Source: Thermotoga caldifontis AZM44c09 (GTDB lineage Bacteria > Thermotogota > Thermotogae > Thermotogales > DSM-5069). Taken from it: DNA of 64,000 bases. Both the position numbers and the translations under genes were made by a program. The stretch spans positions 62,001-126,000 of the forward strand of contig NZ_AP014509.1 in the NCBI RefSeq assembly GCF_000828655.1, in the 5' to 3' direction. Below, in pieces: positions 43,670 through 52,500 of the stretch. The notes under the pieces were generated by a model. It saw only the letters and a list, made by a program, of their open reading frames with translations, ran no database searches and was not told where the DNA came from. Position 1 is the first letter of the stretch. Each line of letters starts with the position of its first letter.

Positions 43670-44853
43670 GTGAGCTGGTTCAGACTGCGAACAGCAAGAT
43701 CGTTCTGCTGGTCATGGACGGTGTGGGAGACATCCCGGCAGAGAACGGTAAGACGCCGTTGCAGGCCGCGAGAAAACCGAACCTGGACAGGCTCGCGAAG
43801 GAATCGGACCTCGGTCAGACGATCCCCGTGATGCACGGCATCACCCCGGGGAGTGGTCCGGGACACCTCGCGCTGTTCGGTTACGATCCTGTGAAATACC
43901 AGATCGGTCGCGGCATACTCGAAGCGCTCGGTTCGGACGTGCCGGTGGATGAGAAGGACGTCGTAGCGAGGGCGAACTTCGCCACGATCAGGGAAAACGT
44001 CGTCGTCGATCGCAGGGCGGGCAGGCCCTCGACGGAAGAAAGCTCCAAAGTCGTTGAAAAGCTTGCCAAAGCGATCCAGTCCATCGAAGATGTGAAGATC
44101 TCGTTCTATCCTGGAAAAGAGCACAGGTTCGTGGTGAAGCTCACGGGCGAAGGACTGGACGACAGACTGAGCGATGCGGATCCACAGAAAGAGGGAAAAC
44201 CCTTCGTCTACACGCAGGCTTTGGTGAAGGAAGCGGAGAAAACTGCGCGCATAGTGAACAAATTGCTCGACGAGATAAGAAAGGTACTCTCGGACGAGCC
44301 GAAGATGAACTGCGCCCTCATGAGGGGATTTTCGAAGTATCCAAAGCTTCCGCAATTTCCAGAAATCTACAAGCTGAAGGCTGCCGCGATCGCCACGTAC
44401 CCCATGTACAGAGGCATAGCGAAGCTCATCGGGATGCAGATCGTTCAGACGGGCAACACCGTGAAGGAAGAGTTCGAGACTCTGAAACAGGTGTGGAACG
44501 ACTACGATTTCTTCTACGTGCACGTTAAGAAGACAGACTCCTACGGAGAGGACGGTAACTACGAAGGCAAGGTGCACGTCATCGAAGAGGTCGATGAGGC
44601 CTTACCGACACTGCTGGAGCTGAAGCCGGACGTGCTCGTCGTCACGGGCGATCATTCCACTCCGGTGGCCCTGAAGGCGCACAGCTGGCATCCCGTACCA
44701 CTGATGATCCACTCGAGGTACACGAGGAAAGGGCTGAGCAACGCGTTCGATGAATTCGAGTGCGCCAGGGGGAGTCTGGGAACGATCTACGCCGTCGACG
44801 TGATGGGACTGGTACTCGCTCACGCGCTCAGGCTTGAAAAATTCGGCGCATGA
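43645..44853 (+). CDS. apgM: 2,3-bisphosphoglycerate-independent phosphoglycerate mutase, archaeal type (ApgM)
   Basis: 402 residues. Alkaline-phosphatase superfamily pattern: VLLVMDGVGDIP with the metal aspartate, then the ITPGSGPGHLALFGYDP motif with the catalytic Ser, VVDRRAGRPS, YVHVKKTDSYGEDG, and VTGDHSTPVALKAHS near the C-terminus. It interconverts 3- and 2-phosphoglycerate in glycolysis. This archaeal-type form is common in Thermotogales. GTG 43645 is supported by GGAGGTG 5 bases upstream; a longer frame is inside the TPR gene. It overlaps comEC by ATGA. Confidence 0.95.
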   Translation: MYDRQQLLSELVQTANSKIVLLVMDGVGDIPAENGKTPLQAARKPNLDRLAKESDLGQTIPVMHGITPGSGPGHLALFGYDPVKYQIGRGILEALGSDVPVDEKDVVARANFATIRENVVVDRRAGRPSTEESSKVVEKLAKAIQSIEDVKISFYPGKEHRFVVKLTGEGLDDRLSDADPQKEGKPFVYTQALVKEAEKTARIVNKLLDEIRKVLSDEPKMNCALMRGFSKYPKLPQFPEIYKLKAAAIATYPMYRGIAKLIGMQIVQTGNTVKEEFETLKQVWNDYDFFYVHVKKTDSYGEDGNYEGKVHVIEEVDEALPTLLELKPDVLVVTGDHSTPVALKAHSWHPVPLMIHSRYTRKGLSNAFDEFECARGSLGTIYAVDVMGLVLAHALRLEKFGA

Positions 44854-46151
44854 AATTCTTCTGGCTCACAGCGTTCGTCGGTTTGTCGACTGGGGTGATC
44901 CTCTCCCCAGTCTTTCCTTTAACCCTTCTGGCATCCTTGCTGTTGTTCTTCAAGAAGAGGTACCTGATCGCCTTCGTCGTCTTCTTCTGTCTTGGAAATT
45001 TTCTCGCATCGGTACAGAGAATCAGTGGATCTTGCGAGATCGTGGGCTACGCCACGGTGGAAAGGTCGAACCACGTGATCGCCACGAACGTCAAGGTCTT
45101 CTCGAACGGTGGATGGGAAAGAATTCTGCACAGTGTGAAAATCTACAGCGAAGACATTCAAGCAGGTGAGAAGTTCTACGCTTTTGGAAATCTCAGTTTT
45201 CAGTTCGCCTATCCCGCGTTGACGATGAAGGCAGACTTCGCTTCATCGACGAGGTACGGAAACGAAGGTTTCGAGAAGCTCCATTCGAAGCTGATCGATT
45301 TCAAAAGGAGGATCGTCGATTTCTTCCGCAAGAACGTTCCAGACTACGCCGAACAACTCTCCACGCTCGTCTTCTCGGATCCTTCCTTCGATGCGTCCCA
45401 GGCCGAGAGAGTGAGGAAGAGTGGCCTGGCACACCTGTTCGCAGTTTCCGGACTGCACGTTGGGATCGTTTACACATTGTTCGACTTACTCGTATCGCTC
45501 TTCACCCACAACCTCTTCGTGCGGAGACCTCTGTCCACCCTGCTGACCTTCACGTTCGCACTCATGACGGGACCTTCTCCATCGGCGCTCAGGGCCGCGA
45601 CGATGCTCGCGGTGTGGAACCTCTTCAGGTCGATCGATTATCCCATAGAACCGCTGAACCTGCTCGGCCTGGTTGCGACGATGAACCTTCTGTTCGAGCC
45701 TTTCGTGGTTCTGTCTCCATCTTTTCTGATGAGTTATTCGGCCGCCGCAACCCTCGTCGCGATCCAGGAAAGGTTGAGAAATCTGCACGGTGCGATCAAG
45801 AATCTTCTGATCTCTCTGTTCGCCTTTGCGGGCGTGGCACCGTTCTTGCTACTCTTTTCCACATTGAACCTTTTCGCTCCGCTGCTCAGCGTTCCAGCCA
45901 TTTTGATCGCCACGCTGATTCTTTGGACGTGCGTTCTCGTCATGTTCCTGCTCACGATGAATCTACAGAGCGCCGCAACCATCCTGATCCGCGGCGCCAC
46001 ACCCCTGTTCTGGTCTCTGCAGGGATTGATCGATCTGTCCTCGAAGTTTTTGAACCTGTCGGGTAACTTCGTGGTTTATTTGATCTCCTCCGCGTTGCTC
46101 TTGTTTTTACTCTGGCACTTCGGACAGAGTCCGAAGAACTTCACGTCGTAA
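44850..46151 (+). CDS. comEC: DNA uptake channel ComEC/Rec2, without C-terminal hydrolase domain
   Basis: 433 residues with about 9-11 membrane helices. The Competence domain is recognised by AHLFAVSGLHVGIVYTLFD (about residue 195-213) and the TGPSPSALRAATM segment, preceded by a DUF4131-like N-terminal region. The metallo-beta-lactamase-like nuclease domain found after the channel in many ComEC proteins is missing; the protein ends at the last helix. ComEC carries single-stranded DNA across the inner membrane. It starts in the apgM stop and overlaps the convergent fur gene by 76 bases. Confidence 0.88.
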   Translation: MKFFWLTAFVGLSTGVILSPVFPLTLLASLLLFFKKRYLIAFVVFFCLGNFLASVQRISGSCEIVGYATVERSNHVIATNVKVFSNGGWERILHSVKIYSEDIQAGEKFYAFGNLSFQFAYPALTMKADFASSTRYGNEGFEKLHSKLIDFKRRIVDFFRKNVPDYAEQLSTLVFSDPSFDASQAERVRKSGLAHLFAVSGLHVGIVYTLFDLLVSLFTHNLFVRRPLSTLLTFTFALMTGPSPSALRAATMLAVWNLFRSIDYPIEPLNLLGLVATMNLLFEPFVVLSPSFLMSYSAAATLVAIQERLRNLHGAIKNLLISLFAFAGVAPFLLLFSTLNLFAPLLSVPAILIATLILWTCVLVMFLLTMNLQSAATILIRGATPLFWSLQGLIDLSSKFLNLSGNFVVYLISSALLLFLLWHFGQSPKNFTS

Positions 46152-46537
46152 TCCATCACGGTGTAACCTGTTTGTTTTTCAACGTTCCTCACCAGCTGCT
46201 TGACGAGCTGCTCGTCTATCTCCAGCACTTCACCACAGCTCTTGCATATCACGTGCTGGTGCACCGTCTCCGCATCCGGCGCGGCCAGTTCGTAGCGGTA
46301 CACGCCTTCACCGAATTCGAGTCTCCTCAAGAAGCCGAGCTTGCTCAAAAGCTCCACGGTTCTGTAAACGGTCGCTTTGCTTATTCTGTACCTCTTCTCC
46401 AAAAGTTTCCTGTACACATCCTCCGCGCCGAGATGCCTTTCACCCGATTCGGCAAAGACCTTCAGCACGATCTCCCTCTGGGCGGTCATTCTATACTTCC
46501 TCGATCTCAGTTCTTTTCTCAGCGATTCGTAGAGCAT
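46076..46537 (-). CDS. Fur-family metalloregulator
   Basis: 153 residues. A winged helix (about 10-85, RYRISKATVYRTVELLSKLG as recognition region) is followed by the metal-binding dimer domain: HQHVICKSCGEVLEI and the C-terminal CPKCQ give two CxxC pairs for structural zinc, and several histidines form the sensory site. It could be Fur, Zur or PerR, which cannot be separated by eye. The iron locus at 20.6-22.8 kb is an obvious possible target. It follows nusA closely (13 bases) in the rimP-nusA transcript and overlaps comEC at its 3' end. Confidence 0.93.
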   Translation of the reverse strand: MLYESLRKELRSRKYRMTAQREIVLKVFAESGERHLGAEDVYRKLLEKRYRISKATVYRTVELLSKLGFLRRLEFGEGVYRYELAAPDAETVHQHVICKSCGEVLEIDEQLVKQLVRNVEKQTGYTVMDYDVKFFGLCPKCQSKNKSNAEEIK

Positions 46538-46550
46538 GTTTTACCTCCCT

Positions 46551-47585
46551 TCACACGTTCATGACGGGCTTTATGTCTATCTTCCACCCGGTCACCTTCG
46601 CCGCCAGCCTGGCGTTCTGTCCACCCTTACCGATCGCTAAGGACAGCTGCGTCGGTGGTACCAGGACTCTGGCCGCTTTCCTTTCCGAATCGAGGATCTC
46701 AACACTCACAACCGAAGCGGGTGCGAGCGCGTTCGCGATGAGCTGTTTTGGATCGTCACTCCATTTGAACACGTCGACCTTCTCGCCTTTGAGTTCTTTC
46801 AAAACTGCGGCGATCCTGCTGCCACCCTCTCCGATGCACGCACCGACGGGATCCACCTGCGGGTTGGTCGAAATCACACCCACCTTGGTGCGGACACCGG
46901 GCTCCCTCGCGATGGCCTTCACCTGAACGATTCCGCTCTCGACTTCGGGAACCTCGAGCTTGAGAAGGCCTATGACGAACTCTGGAACGATCCGGCTCAC
47001 CAAGATCTTCGGACCCTTCTTGTCCTTCACCACGTCCACGATGTAGACCTTGATCAGATCGCCCGGCCTGATCGTCTCACCGGGGATCCAGTCCCTCTTC
47101 AAAAGTCTCGTTTCGATCTTTCCCACCCTGATGTCCGCCCAGTCCGGCGTGACGCGCATCACCTCGCAGGTGGTCACGTCGCCGGCGAGCGCGGAGTAAT
47201 GCTCGTACTGCCTTTCTTTCTCGAGTTCTCTTATCCTCTGTATCAACACCTGCTTGGCGGTCTGCGCGGCGATCCTGCCGAACTCCTTGACGTTTATCCT
47301 CTTGTAGACTTTCTTCCCAATGTCTGCCAGAGGATCGAGCTTTCGCGCCTCTTCGAGGCTCATCTGGGTCAGCTCGTCGGTCACGTTCTCCACCACGTCG
47401 AAAACCTGGTAGAGCTGTATGTCTCCCGTCATCCTGTCTATCTTGACCTCGACGTTCTTGCTCGTACCGAAGTTCTTCCTGTAAGCGCTCACGAGCGCTT
47501 TTTCCAGAATTTCTATCACTTCATCTTTCGAGATGCCCTTTTCCTCCTCAAGCTGTTCCAGGGCCTCAAGAAGGTTCAGATTCAT
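46551..47585 (-). CDS. nusA: Transcription termination/antitermination factor NusA
   Basis: 344 residues from ATG 47585, with GGAGGTGG upstream. The N-terminal RNA polymerase-binding domain (about 1-125), S1 domain (about 130-200) and two KH domains (about 205-344, with GACIGEGGSRI and LSLAIGKGGQNARLA) are all present. C-terminal acidic repeats of proteobacterial NusA are absent, as in Thermotoga. It regulates pausing and intrinsic termination. It follows rimP by 12 bases and is upstream of fur. Confidence 0.97.
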   Translation of the reverse strand: MNLNLLEALEQLEEEKGISKDEVIEILEKALVSAYRKNFGTSKNVEVKIDRMTGDIQLYQVFDVVENVTDELTQMSLEEARKLDPLADIGKKVYKRINVKEFGRIAAQTAKQVLIQRIRELEKERQYEHYSALAGDVTTCEVMRVTPDWADIRVGKIETRLLKRDWIPGETIRPGDLIKVYIVDVVKDKKGPKILVSRIVPEFVIGLLKLEVPEVESGIVQVKAIAREPGVRTKVGVISTNPQVDPVGACIGEGGSRIAAVLKELKGEKVDVFKWSDDPKQLIANALAPASVVSVEILDSERKAARVLVPPTQLSLAIGKGGQNARLAAKVTGWKIDIKPVMNV

Positions 47586-47597
47586 GATCTCCACCTC

Positions 47598-48041
47598 CTA
47601 AAACTCGACTTCGAGCCGACTGCGTTTCACATCCTCGGGCCTGAACGTGACCTTCTCCCCAGACACGTCCAGAACGATCCGACCTTCCTCCGCGCTCTCG
47701 ATCCTGCCCACGTGCACCTGACCGTCCACCAGCCAGAACTTCGCGAGTCTTCCGACGAACCTTCTGTAATCGTTCAGACCCCGAAGGGGTCTATCCAGTC
47801 CTGGCGACGAAACCTCGAGCACGTAACTGTGCGGGATGGGATCCTCACGGTCCAGATAATCGGACACCTTCACGGAGACGCTCTCGCACTGCGATACGCT
47901 CACGTATCCGTTCGGATCGTCGATGACGATCCTGAGCACCCAGCGGCCGCGCTCCTTTTTGAAAGAGATATCGAAAAGCTCAAGGCCCATGTTCTGCAGG
48001 ATCCTCTCGACCTCGGGTCTGATACTGTCCAGCACGTCCAT
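47598..48041 (-). CDS. rimP: Ribosome maturation factor RimP
   Basis: 147 residues, full length. The typical layout (GLELFDISFKKERGRWVLRI, YVLEVSSPGLDRPL) marks RimP, needed for 30S subunit maturation. GGGAGG lies 8 bases before the ATG. It forms the conserved rimP-nusA pair and follows an intrinsic terminator and tRNA-Ser on the same strand. Only 20 bases separate it from the terminator. Confidence 0.95.
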   Translation of the reverse strand: MDVLDSIRPEVERILQNMGLELFDISFKKERGRWVLRIVIDDPNGYVSVSQCESVSVKVSDYLDREDPIPHSYVLEVSSPGLDRPLRGLNDYRRFVGRLAKFWLVDGQVHVGRIESAEEGRIVLDVSGEKVTFRPEDVKRSRLEVEF

Positions 48042-48060
48042 ACATATGCCTCCCTACTAC

Positions 48061-48085
48061 TGAAAAACCGGGACAGACGTCCCGG
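48061..48085 (-). terminator. Intrinsic terminator between tRNA-Ser(GGA) and rimP
   Basis: CCGGGAC (48068-48074) and GTCCCGG (48079-48085) form a perfect 7-bp stem with a 4-base loop; on the minus strand it is followed by TTTTT (complement of 48063-48067). It sits 5 bases past the tRNA CCA end and 7 bases before the rimP ribosome site. There is no T-tract on the plus strand. It would end the tRNA transcript and limit flow into rimP-nusA-fur. Confidence 0.85.
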
Positions 48086-48089
48086 TACC

Positions 48090-48180
48090 TGGCGGAGAGG
48101 GTGGGATTTGAACCCACGGGTGGCTTTTGACCACCACACGCTCTCCAGGCGTGCGCCTTAGTCCGCTCGGCCACCTCTCC
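48090..48180 (-). tRNA. tRNA-Ser (anticodon GGA)
   Basis: On the minus strand, acceptor GGAGAGG (48180-48174) pairs with CCTCTCC (48100-48094); the anticodon stem CACGC/GCGTG holds a loop with GGA; a long variable arm and the T-arm (GTGGG-TTCAAAT-CCCAC) follow; discriminator G and encoded CCA end at 48090. It decodes UCC and UCU. It is the first gene of a transcript that continues past a terminator into rimP and nusA. A -10-like TATAAA on the minus strand lies at 48208-48203. Confidence 0.96.
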
Positions 48181-48248
48181 GATCTGATCCTTTGCACTCT
48201 TATTTATACCACATCCGACCCGGACTATGGAAGTGTCCTTTTTCTAGT

Positions 48249-48254
48249 GGTATA
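48249..48254 (+). promoter_or_regulatory. -10 box for the Cache HD-GYP gene
   Basis: TATACT at 48249-48254 lies about 31 bases before the GTG at 48285 and is the best -10 candidate in the short divergent gap with tRNA-Ser. No good -35 box is seen. Confidence 0.35.
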
Positions 48255-48284
48255 CTAAGATGAGTTCAGAGGTGGAAGGCGGCC

Positions 48285-50033
48285 GTGTCCGTGAAGAACA
48301 GGCAAGCTTCGAAAAAATCTGATGAACTTCCAAAACTCGCAGACTTTCTGGAAAAACGCGTCGTTCGTCTCGCGACGGTGATCGTGAGCATCCTTTCGCT
48401 CGTCATCTTCTTCACGTTCTTCAGATTGACTGAACGATCTTTTCTCGACCAGGAACTCTCACGCGTGCTGCAGTTAGAAAAAGAGTGGTCCAGCAGGATA
48501 GATTCCTTCGGGAAACTTCTGTGTGTTCTCTCTGTGCAGAAAGATCTTTTCCAGGATGAAGAAAAGCTTTTGAAAACGCTCGAAGAAATATACAAACGCT
48601 ACTCACCATTGGTTGCCTATCCAGCCTTCGGAAGGGCAGACGGGAAAATGCTTTCCTACCCGCATTACGATTACGGCCCTGAGTACGATACGAGGAAACG
48701 GCCCTGGTATCAGGCCGCACTTCAAAATCCTCACACTTACGTCGTGGTCAAGCCGTTCATGCATGCCGTACTGAACGAGCCAGCGATCGCCGTGGTGAAG
48801 GCTGTGCTCGACGAAAACGGTGAGGTGCTCGGCGTGCTCGGACTCGATCTGGTTTCGAGCCGTCTGGCAGAGGCCTTCCTCACAGACGGTTCTTACATCG
48901 TGGACGAAACGGGACAGACCATCGCAAAGAAAGGCCGCATCAAAGCCATCTTCGATCCAGGATCGGTTAAACAGGACCTCACGACCCACCTGAGCGGCTT
49001 AACTCACTACGTCGCCAAAGCCTCCATCGCTGGAACGTACGTGGTCGTTGAACACAGCATCGCGAACCATCTGATCTTCTCCCTGATCCCATCTTTGAGC
49101 GTGTTGGGCACTCTGTTCGTTGTGAACTTCTTTGTCAGTCGCAGGATCAGGAGAACGTTGAAGGACAAGGTGGTTTCTCCCATCGAGAAGATCACGAAGG
49201 CGGCGCAGGATTATCTTTCAAAAAGGCACTTCGATCTCGAGCATGTAGAAGATGATGTTTACGAAATCAAAATGATGATCAACGAACTTTCAGACATGGT
49301 CACGATCATCGAATCACAGATGCAGGAGCTCGAAGCAAGTTACAGCGAGCTCGAAGCCTCACAGTCCCAGATCGAAGAAGCCTACGAGATCCTGAAAAGA
49401 AAAGAGAACGAGATCGAACAGGCGTACAGAGCGATCGTGGAAAAGCTGGACATGATCGTTGAAAAGTTCGATGAACCTACGGGAAAGCACGTTGTGAGGG
49501 TGAGCAGGCTCTCTCGATTCTTGGCCGAGAAACTCAACCTTCCCAACGAACTGGTCCGTCAGATCGAACTCTACTCACCGCTGCATGACATAGGAAAGAT
49601 CTTCGTTCCAAAAGAGATCCTGACCAAGCCGGGTAAACTCACGAAAGAAGAGTTCGAAATCGTCAAAACCCACACGGTGCAGGGTGCGAGCCTTTTCGAA
49701 AACGACGAAAGGTTCACCGTGGCCAGGAACATAATCCTGTACCACCACGAAAGGTACGACGGTTCCGGCTATCCTTTCGGTCTCAAAAACGGTGAGATCC
49801 CCATAGAGGCACAGATCGTGGGTCTGGTGGACGTCTACGACGCCTTACGTTCAGAAAGGCCTTACAAAAAACCTGTGAGCCACGAGGAGGCTTTGAAGGT
49901 TATACTGTACGGTGACGAAAAGACCAACCGAGCACAGTTCTCCCCGGAGCTTTTGAAAGTTTTTCTGGAACATGCGGATGAAATAAACAAAATCTGGGAA
50001 GAATGTTCTTCTCCTGCTGCTATGTTAGAATAA
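48285..50033 (+). CDS. Membrane HD-GYP phosphodiesterase with extracellular Cache sensor
   Basis: 582 residues. A basic N-terminus, one membrane helix (about 30-50), an extracellular Cache-like region (about 55-250, with [20 protein letters not shown] and [12 protein letters not shown]), a second helix (about 253-275), a coiled coil, and a C-terminal HD-GYP domain with HDIGK (about 432) and [14 protein letters not shown] (about 487). It should hydrolyse c-di-GMP in response to a small external ligand, perhaps an amino acid or organic acid. GTG 48285 or 48291 start; a GAGGTGGAAGG site precedes. The next gene is a chemoreceptor with a related sensor, 49 bases on. Confidence 0.93.
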   Translation: MSVKNRQASKKSDELPKLADFLEKRVVRLATVIVSILSLVIFFTFFRLTERSFLDQELSRVLQLEKEWSSRIDSFGKLLCVLSVQKDLFQDEEKLLKTLEEIYKRYSPLVAYPAFGRADGKMLSYPHYDYGPEYDTRKRPWYQAALQNPHTYVVVKPFMHAVLNEPAIAVVKAVLDENGEVLGVLGLDLVSSRLAEAFLTDGSYIVDETGQTIAKKGRIKAIFDPGSVKQDLTTHLSGLTHYVAKASIAGTYVVVEHSIANHLIFSLIPSLSVLGTLFVVNFFVSRRIRRTLKDKVVSPIEKITKAAQDYLSKRHFDLEHVEDDVYEIKMMINELSDMVTIIESQMQELEASYSELEASQSQIEEAYEILKRKENEIEQAYRAIVEKLDMIVEKFDEPTGKHVVRVSRLSRFLAEKLNLPNELVRQIELYSPLHDIGKIFVPKEILTKPGKLTKEEFEIVKTHTVQGASLFENDERFTVARNIILYHHERYDGSGYPFGLKNGEIPIEAQIVGLVDVYDALRSERPYKKPVSHEEALKVILYGDEKTNRAQFSPELLKVFLEHADEINKIWEECSSPAAMLE

Positions 50034-50082
50034 AACTAAGCCCGCAGGATTCAAACATCCCACGCTTCAGGGAGGTGAAGGT

Positions 50083-52086
50083 GTGAAAACCCTGCGAGGT
50101 AGAATGTTGCTTTTGATCTTGCTTCCCGTGGCCGTGCTCTCTGCGCTCATCGCCTTTTTGACCTACCAGCAGGTTAGAACAAGCACCACGAAGATTATGG
50201 AAGAATCAGCATTCAAGCTGGTACATTCTGTGTCACACATAATAGACGAATGGATCAACGGGATCGTGAGCGAAGTCAAAACCTTCGCTGAGAGAAACGT
50301 CGTGATCAACGCGCTCAAAACGGGTGAATGGAAAGATCTCATCGAAAAAGATCTGAAGCCAAAAGTTGCTGAAAGACCTTACATCGAGATGTTCTTCATA
50401 GCCTATCCGAACGGGGATGCTCCAACTACGCTTGGAAACGTGATCAACGTTGCAGACAGAGACTATTTCAAAAAGATCATGCAGCAAGGTGCCGATCTTG
50501 CCATAAGTGACGGGCTGGTGTCCAAAGCAACTGGCAAGAACATCTTTGCCGTCGCTGCACCAGTAAAAGATGAAAACAAAAAGACGATCGGTTTGTTCGC
50601 AGCAACGATCCTGCTGGACAGTCTGAACGAGAGACTCAAAAACGCACAGCTGACCAGATCTACCACGGTTTGGGCTTGCGATTCTTCTGGTTTGATCATC
50701 GGAGACACGAGCGGGCAGTTCTGGATGAAGCTGAACATAAAGGAAGCTTCAAAGATGGACATGCCAGATCTTGAAAAGGCAGCTTCCAAGATCCTTTCCG
50801 GTGAGAGTGGTTCTTTCAAAATGAAAATGCCAGACGGTTCGATAGATTACAATTACTACGTACCAATAACCGCAGTGAAGGGCTGGGCTTTGGGTGTGAT
50901 GATACCTGAAAAAGAACTGCTTGAGGGAGTCAACCAGCTGTTGAGAACCGTTCTGATACTGTTCATCGTTCTCATCGCCGTAGCTGCAGTGGTGATCTTC
51001 TTCGTATCGAACAGCATCTCCAAGCCCATCAAAGTTCTCGCAGGAAGGGCACTGGAATTTGGCAAAGGAGACCTCACGGTCAGGTTCGAAGCGAAAGGCA
51101 GAGACGAAGTTGCACAGATGGCCCAGGCACTCAACCAGATGGCAGACACCTTGAGAGAGTCCATGAAGATCATAAACGAATCTTCCACGCAGGTCCACGA
51201 TTCTGCACAGAATCTTGCAAGCACTGCACAGGAACTGAGTGCTTCATCACAAGAACTTGCATCGCAGATGGAAGAAGTCAACAGATCTGCCCAGAACGCG
51301 TCCGCTTCGATAGAAGAAGTCACAAGCGGCATAGAAGAAGTTGCAGCCAGTGCACAGAACGTATCCAAAGCTGCCCAGATGCTTTCTGAAAGATCCAGCC
51401 AGGTGAACGCTGCTGCGAAGGAAGGAGAGAAGGCCATAAAGAACATAGTGGAGATGATAAAACAAGCGAAAGACAAAGTGGAACAGACGGCTTTAGTAGT
51501 GAGCGAGCTGAATGAACAAGCGAAGAACATAGGTCAGATACTTCAGACGATCAACTCGATAGCAGAGCAGACGAACCTTTTGGCGTTGAACGCGGCGATA
51601 GAGGCAGCGAGGGCGGGAGAAGCAGGCAGAGGTTTTGCGGTGGTTGCGGACGAGATAAGGAAGCTTGCAGAAGAGAGCAAGAGAGCGACGGACCGGATAG
51701 GGCAGATACTGAGTCAGATAAGTCAGGGTGCGATGAAGGCGGATGGGGCGACGAAGGAAGTTGTGGGAGTGGTTGAAGGGATAAGCAAAGATGCAGAAGG
51801 GGTGGAGGGTCAGTTCAGGAAGATAGCGGAGCAGATAGACGGTATGGTGAGTCAGATAGAGAGTCTGGCTGCGAGTGCAGAGGAGCAGAGTGCGGCGGCT
51901 GAAGAGATGAGCAGTGCGATGGACACGGCGACGAAGTCGATCAGCACGATAGCACACCAGATAGAAGAGATGGCGAAGGCGGTGAAAGAGCAGGCGAACG
52001 CGAGCCAGGGTGTGAGCGGTTTGTCTGAAGAGATGTCTTCGATCGCGGAGAGTTTGGTAGAGCAGGTGAGAAAGTTCAAAATCTGA
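50083..52086 (+). CDS. Methyl-accepting chemotaxis protein (dCache-HAMP-MA)
   Basis: 667 residues. Membrane helix 1 (about 8-30), a double-Cache extracellular domain (about 35-285, with [15 protein letters not shown]), membrane helix 2 (about 288-310), HAMP (about 311-365) and a long signalling helix with the hairpin tip near residue 494 ([20 protein letters not shown]). GGGAGGTG lies upstream of the GTG. The last 600 bases (about 51,480-52,080) use AUA for Ile and GCG for Ala almost exclusively, unlike the first two-thirds, which suggests copying from a paralogous receptor. It ends in a strong terminator. Confidence 0.95.
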   Translation: MKTLRGRMLLLILLPVAVLSALIAFLTYQQVRTSTTKIMEESAFKLVHSVSHIIDEWINGIVSEVKTFAERNVVINALKTGEWKDLIEKDLKPKVAERPYIEMFFIAYPNGDAPTTLGNVINVADRDYFKKIMQQGADLAISDGLVSKATGKNIFAVAAPVKDENKKTIGLFAATILLDSLNERLKNAQLTRSTTVWACDSSGLIIGDTSGQFWMKLNIKEASKMDMPDLEKAASKILSGESGSFKMKMPDGSIDYNYYVPITAVKGWALGVMIPEKELLEGVNQLLRTVLILFIVLIAVAAVVIFFVSNSISKPIKVLAGRALEFGKGDLTVRFEAKGRDEVAQMAQALNQMADTLRESMKIINESSTQVHDSAQNLASTAQELSASSQELASQMEEVNRSAQNASASIEEVTSGIEEVAASAQNVSKAAQMLSERSSQVNAAAKEGEKAIKNIVEMIKQAKDKVEQTALVVSELNEQAKNIGQILQTINSIAEQTNLLALNAAIEAARAGEAGRGFAVVADEIRKLAEESKRATDRIGQILSQISQGAMKADGATKEVVGVVEGISKDAEGVEGQFRKIAEQIDGMVSQIESLAASAEEQSAAAEEMSSAMDTATKSISTIAHQIEEMAKAVKEQANASQGVSGLSEEMSSIAESLVEQVRKFKI

Positions 52087-52107
52087 CGAATCCGGTTCAA
52101 AAGAACA

Positions 52108-52140
52108 AAAGGTCCCCTTCTTGGGGACCTTTCTCTTTTT
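52108..52140 (+). terminator. Terminator after the dCache chemoreceptor
   Basis: AAAGGTCCCC (52108-52117) and GGGGACCTTT (52123-52132) form a perfect 10-bp stem with loop TTCTT, followed by CTCTTTTTC. On the other strand the stem is also followed by T-rich sequence, so it may work in both directions. Confidence 0.9.
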
Positions 52141-52500
52141 CGATCCTTCGCGTTCACCTTGATAAAAACTTAATGAATTCATCTTCTCTTTCCAGCTTCA
52201 TGAGGACTTCGATCGACTCGTTTCATGGTCAGACGTTTTGATCTTCCTTGTTCGCCACACAGAGGGAGCGCATTATCCTTATTTTTATAGTTCAACTCAA
52301 CGAAGTTTCCCGCAAAGACTCAGACCATGCCCAACGCAACACCGAACCACACGGTGTCTTTCAGGAGCGCTCCCCACTTATTAGATACGCTTACCTGCTT
52401 TGAAAAGAAGTAACGATACGCAGACAGAAAGATGAAACCAACGGGACCCGCACCCGCCCGGGTTAGTTTTATGTTCGGAGTGCGAACAGGGGTGTGAGCA
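52141..52500. other. Intergenic region, possibly holding a gene remnant
   Basis: No intact gene is supported here. On the minus strand, frames between about 52,465 and 52,240 read like a short membrane-protein end (GPVGFIFLSAYRYFFSKQ, then LLKDTVWFGVALGMV), then a stop at 52320, and the same frame continues with a plausible VFAGNFVELNYKN. This looks like the decayed end of a small membrane-protein gene, but it may be chance. No start or ribosome site is seen on that strand. The MATE gene start at 52501 has only a weak upstream site (GGGGTGTGAGC). Confidence 0.3.

Noticed and set aside
47980-48174. Short frame overlapping tRNA-Ser(GGA)
   Set aside because: Its translation is the typical artefact of a tRNA gene read as protein.
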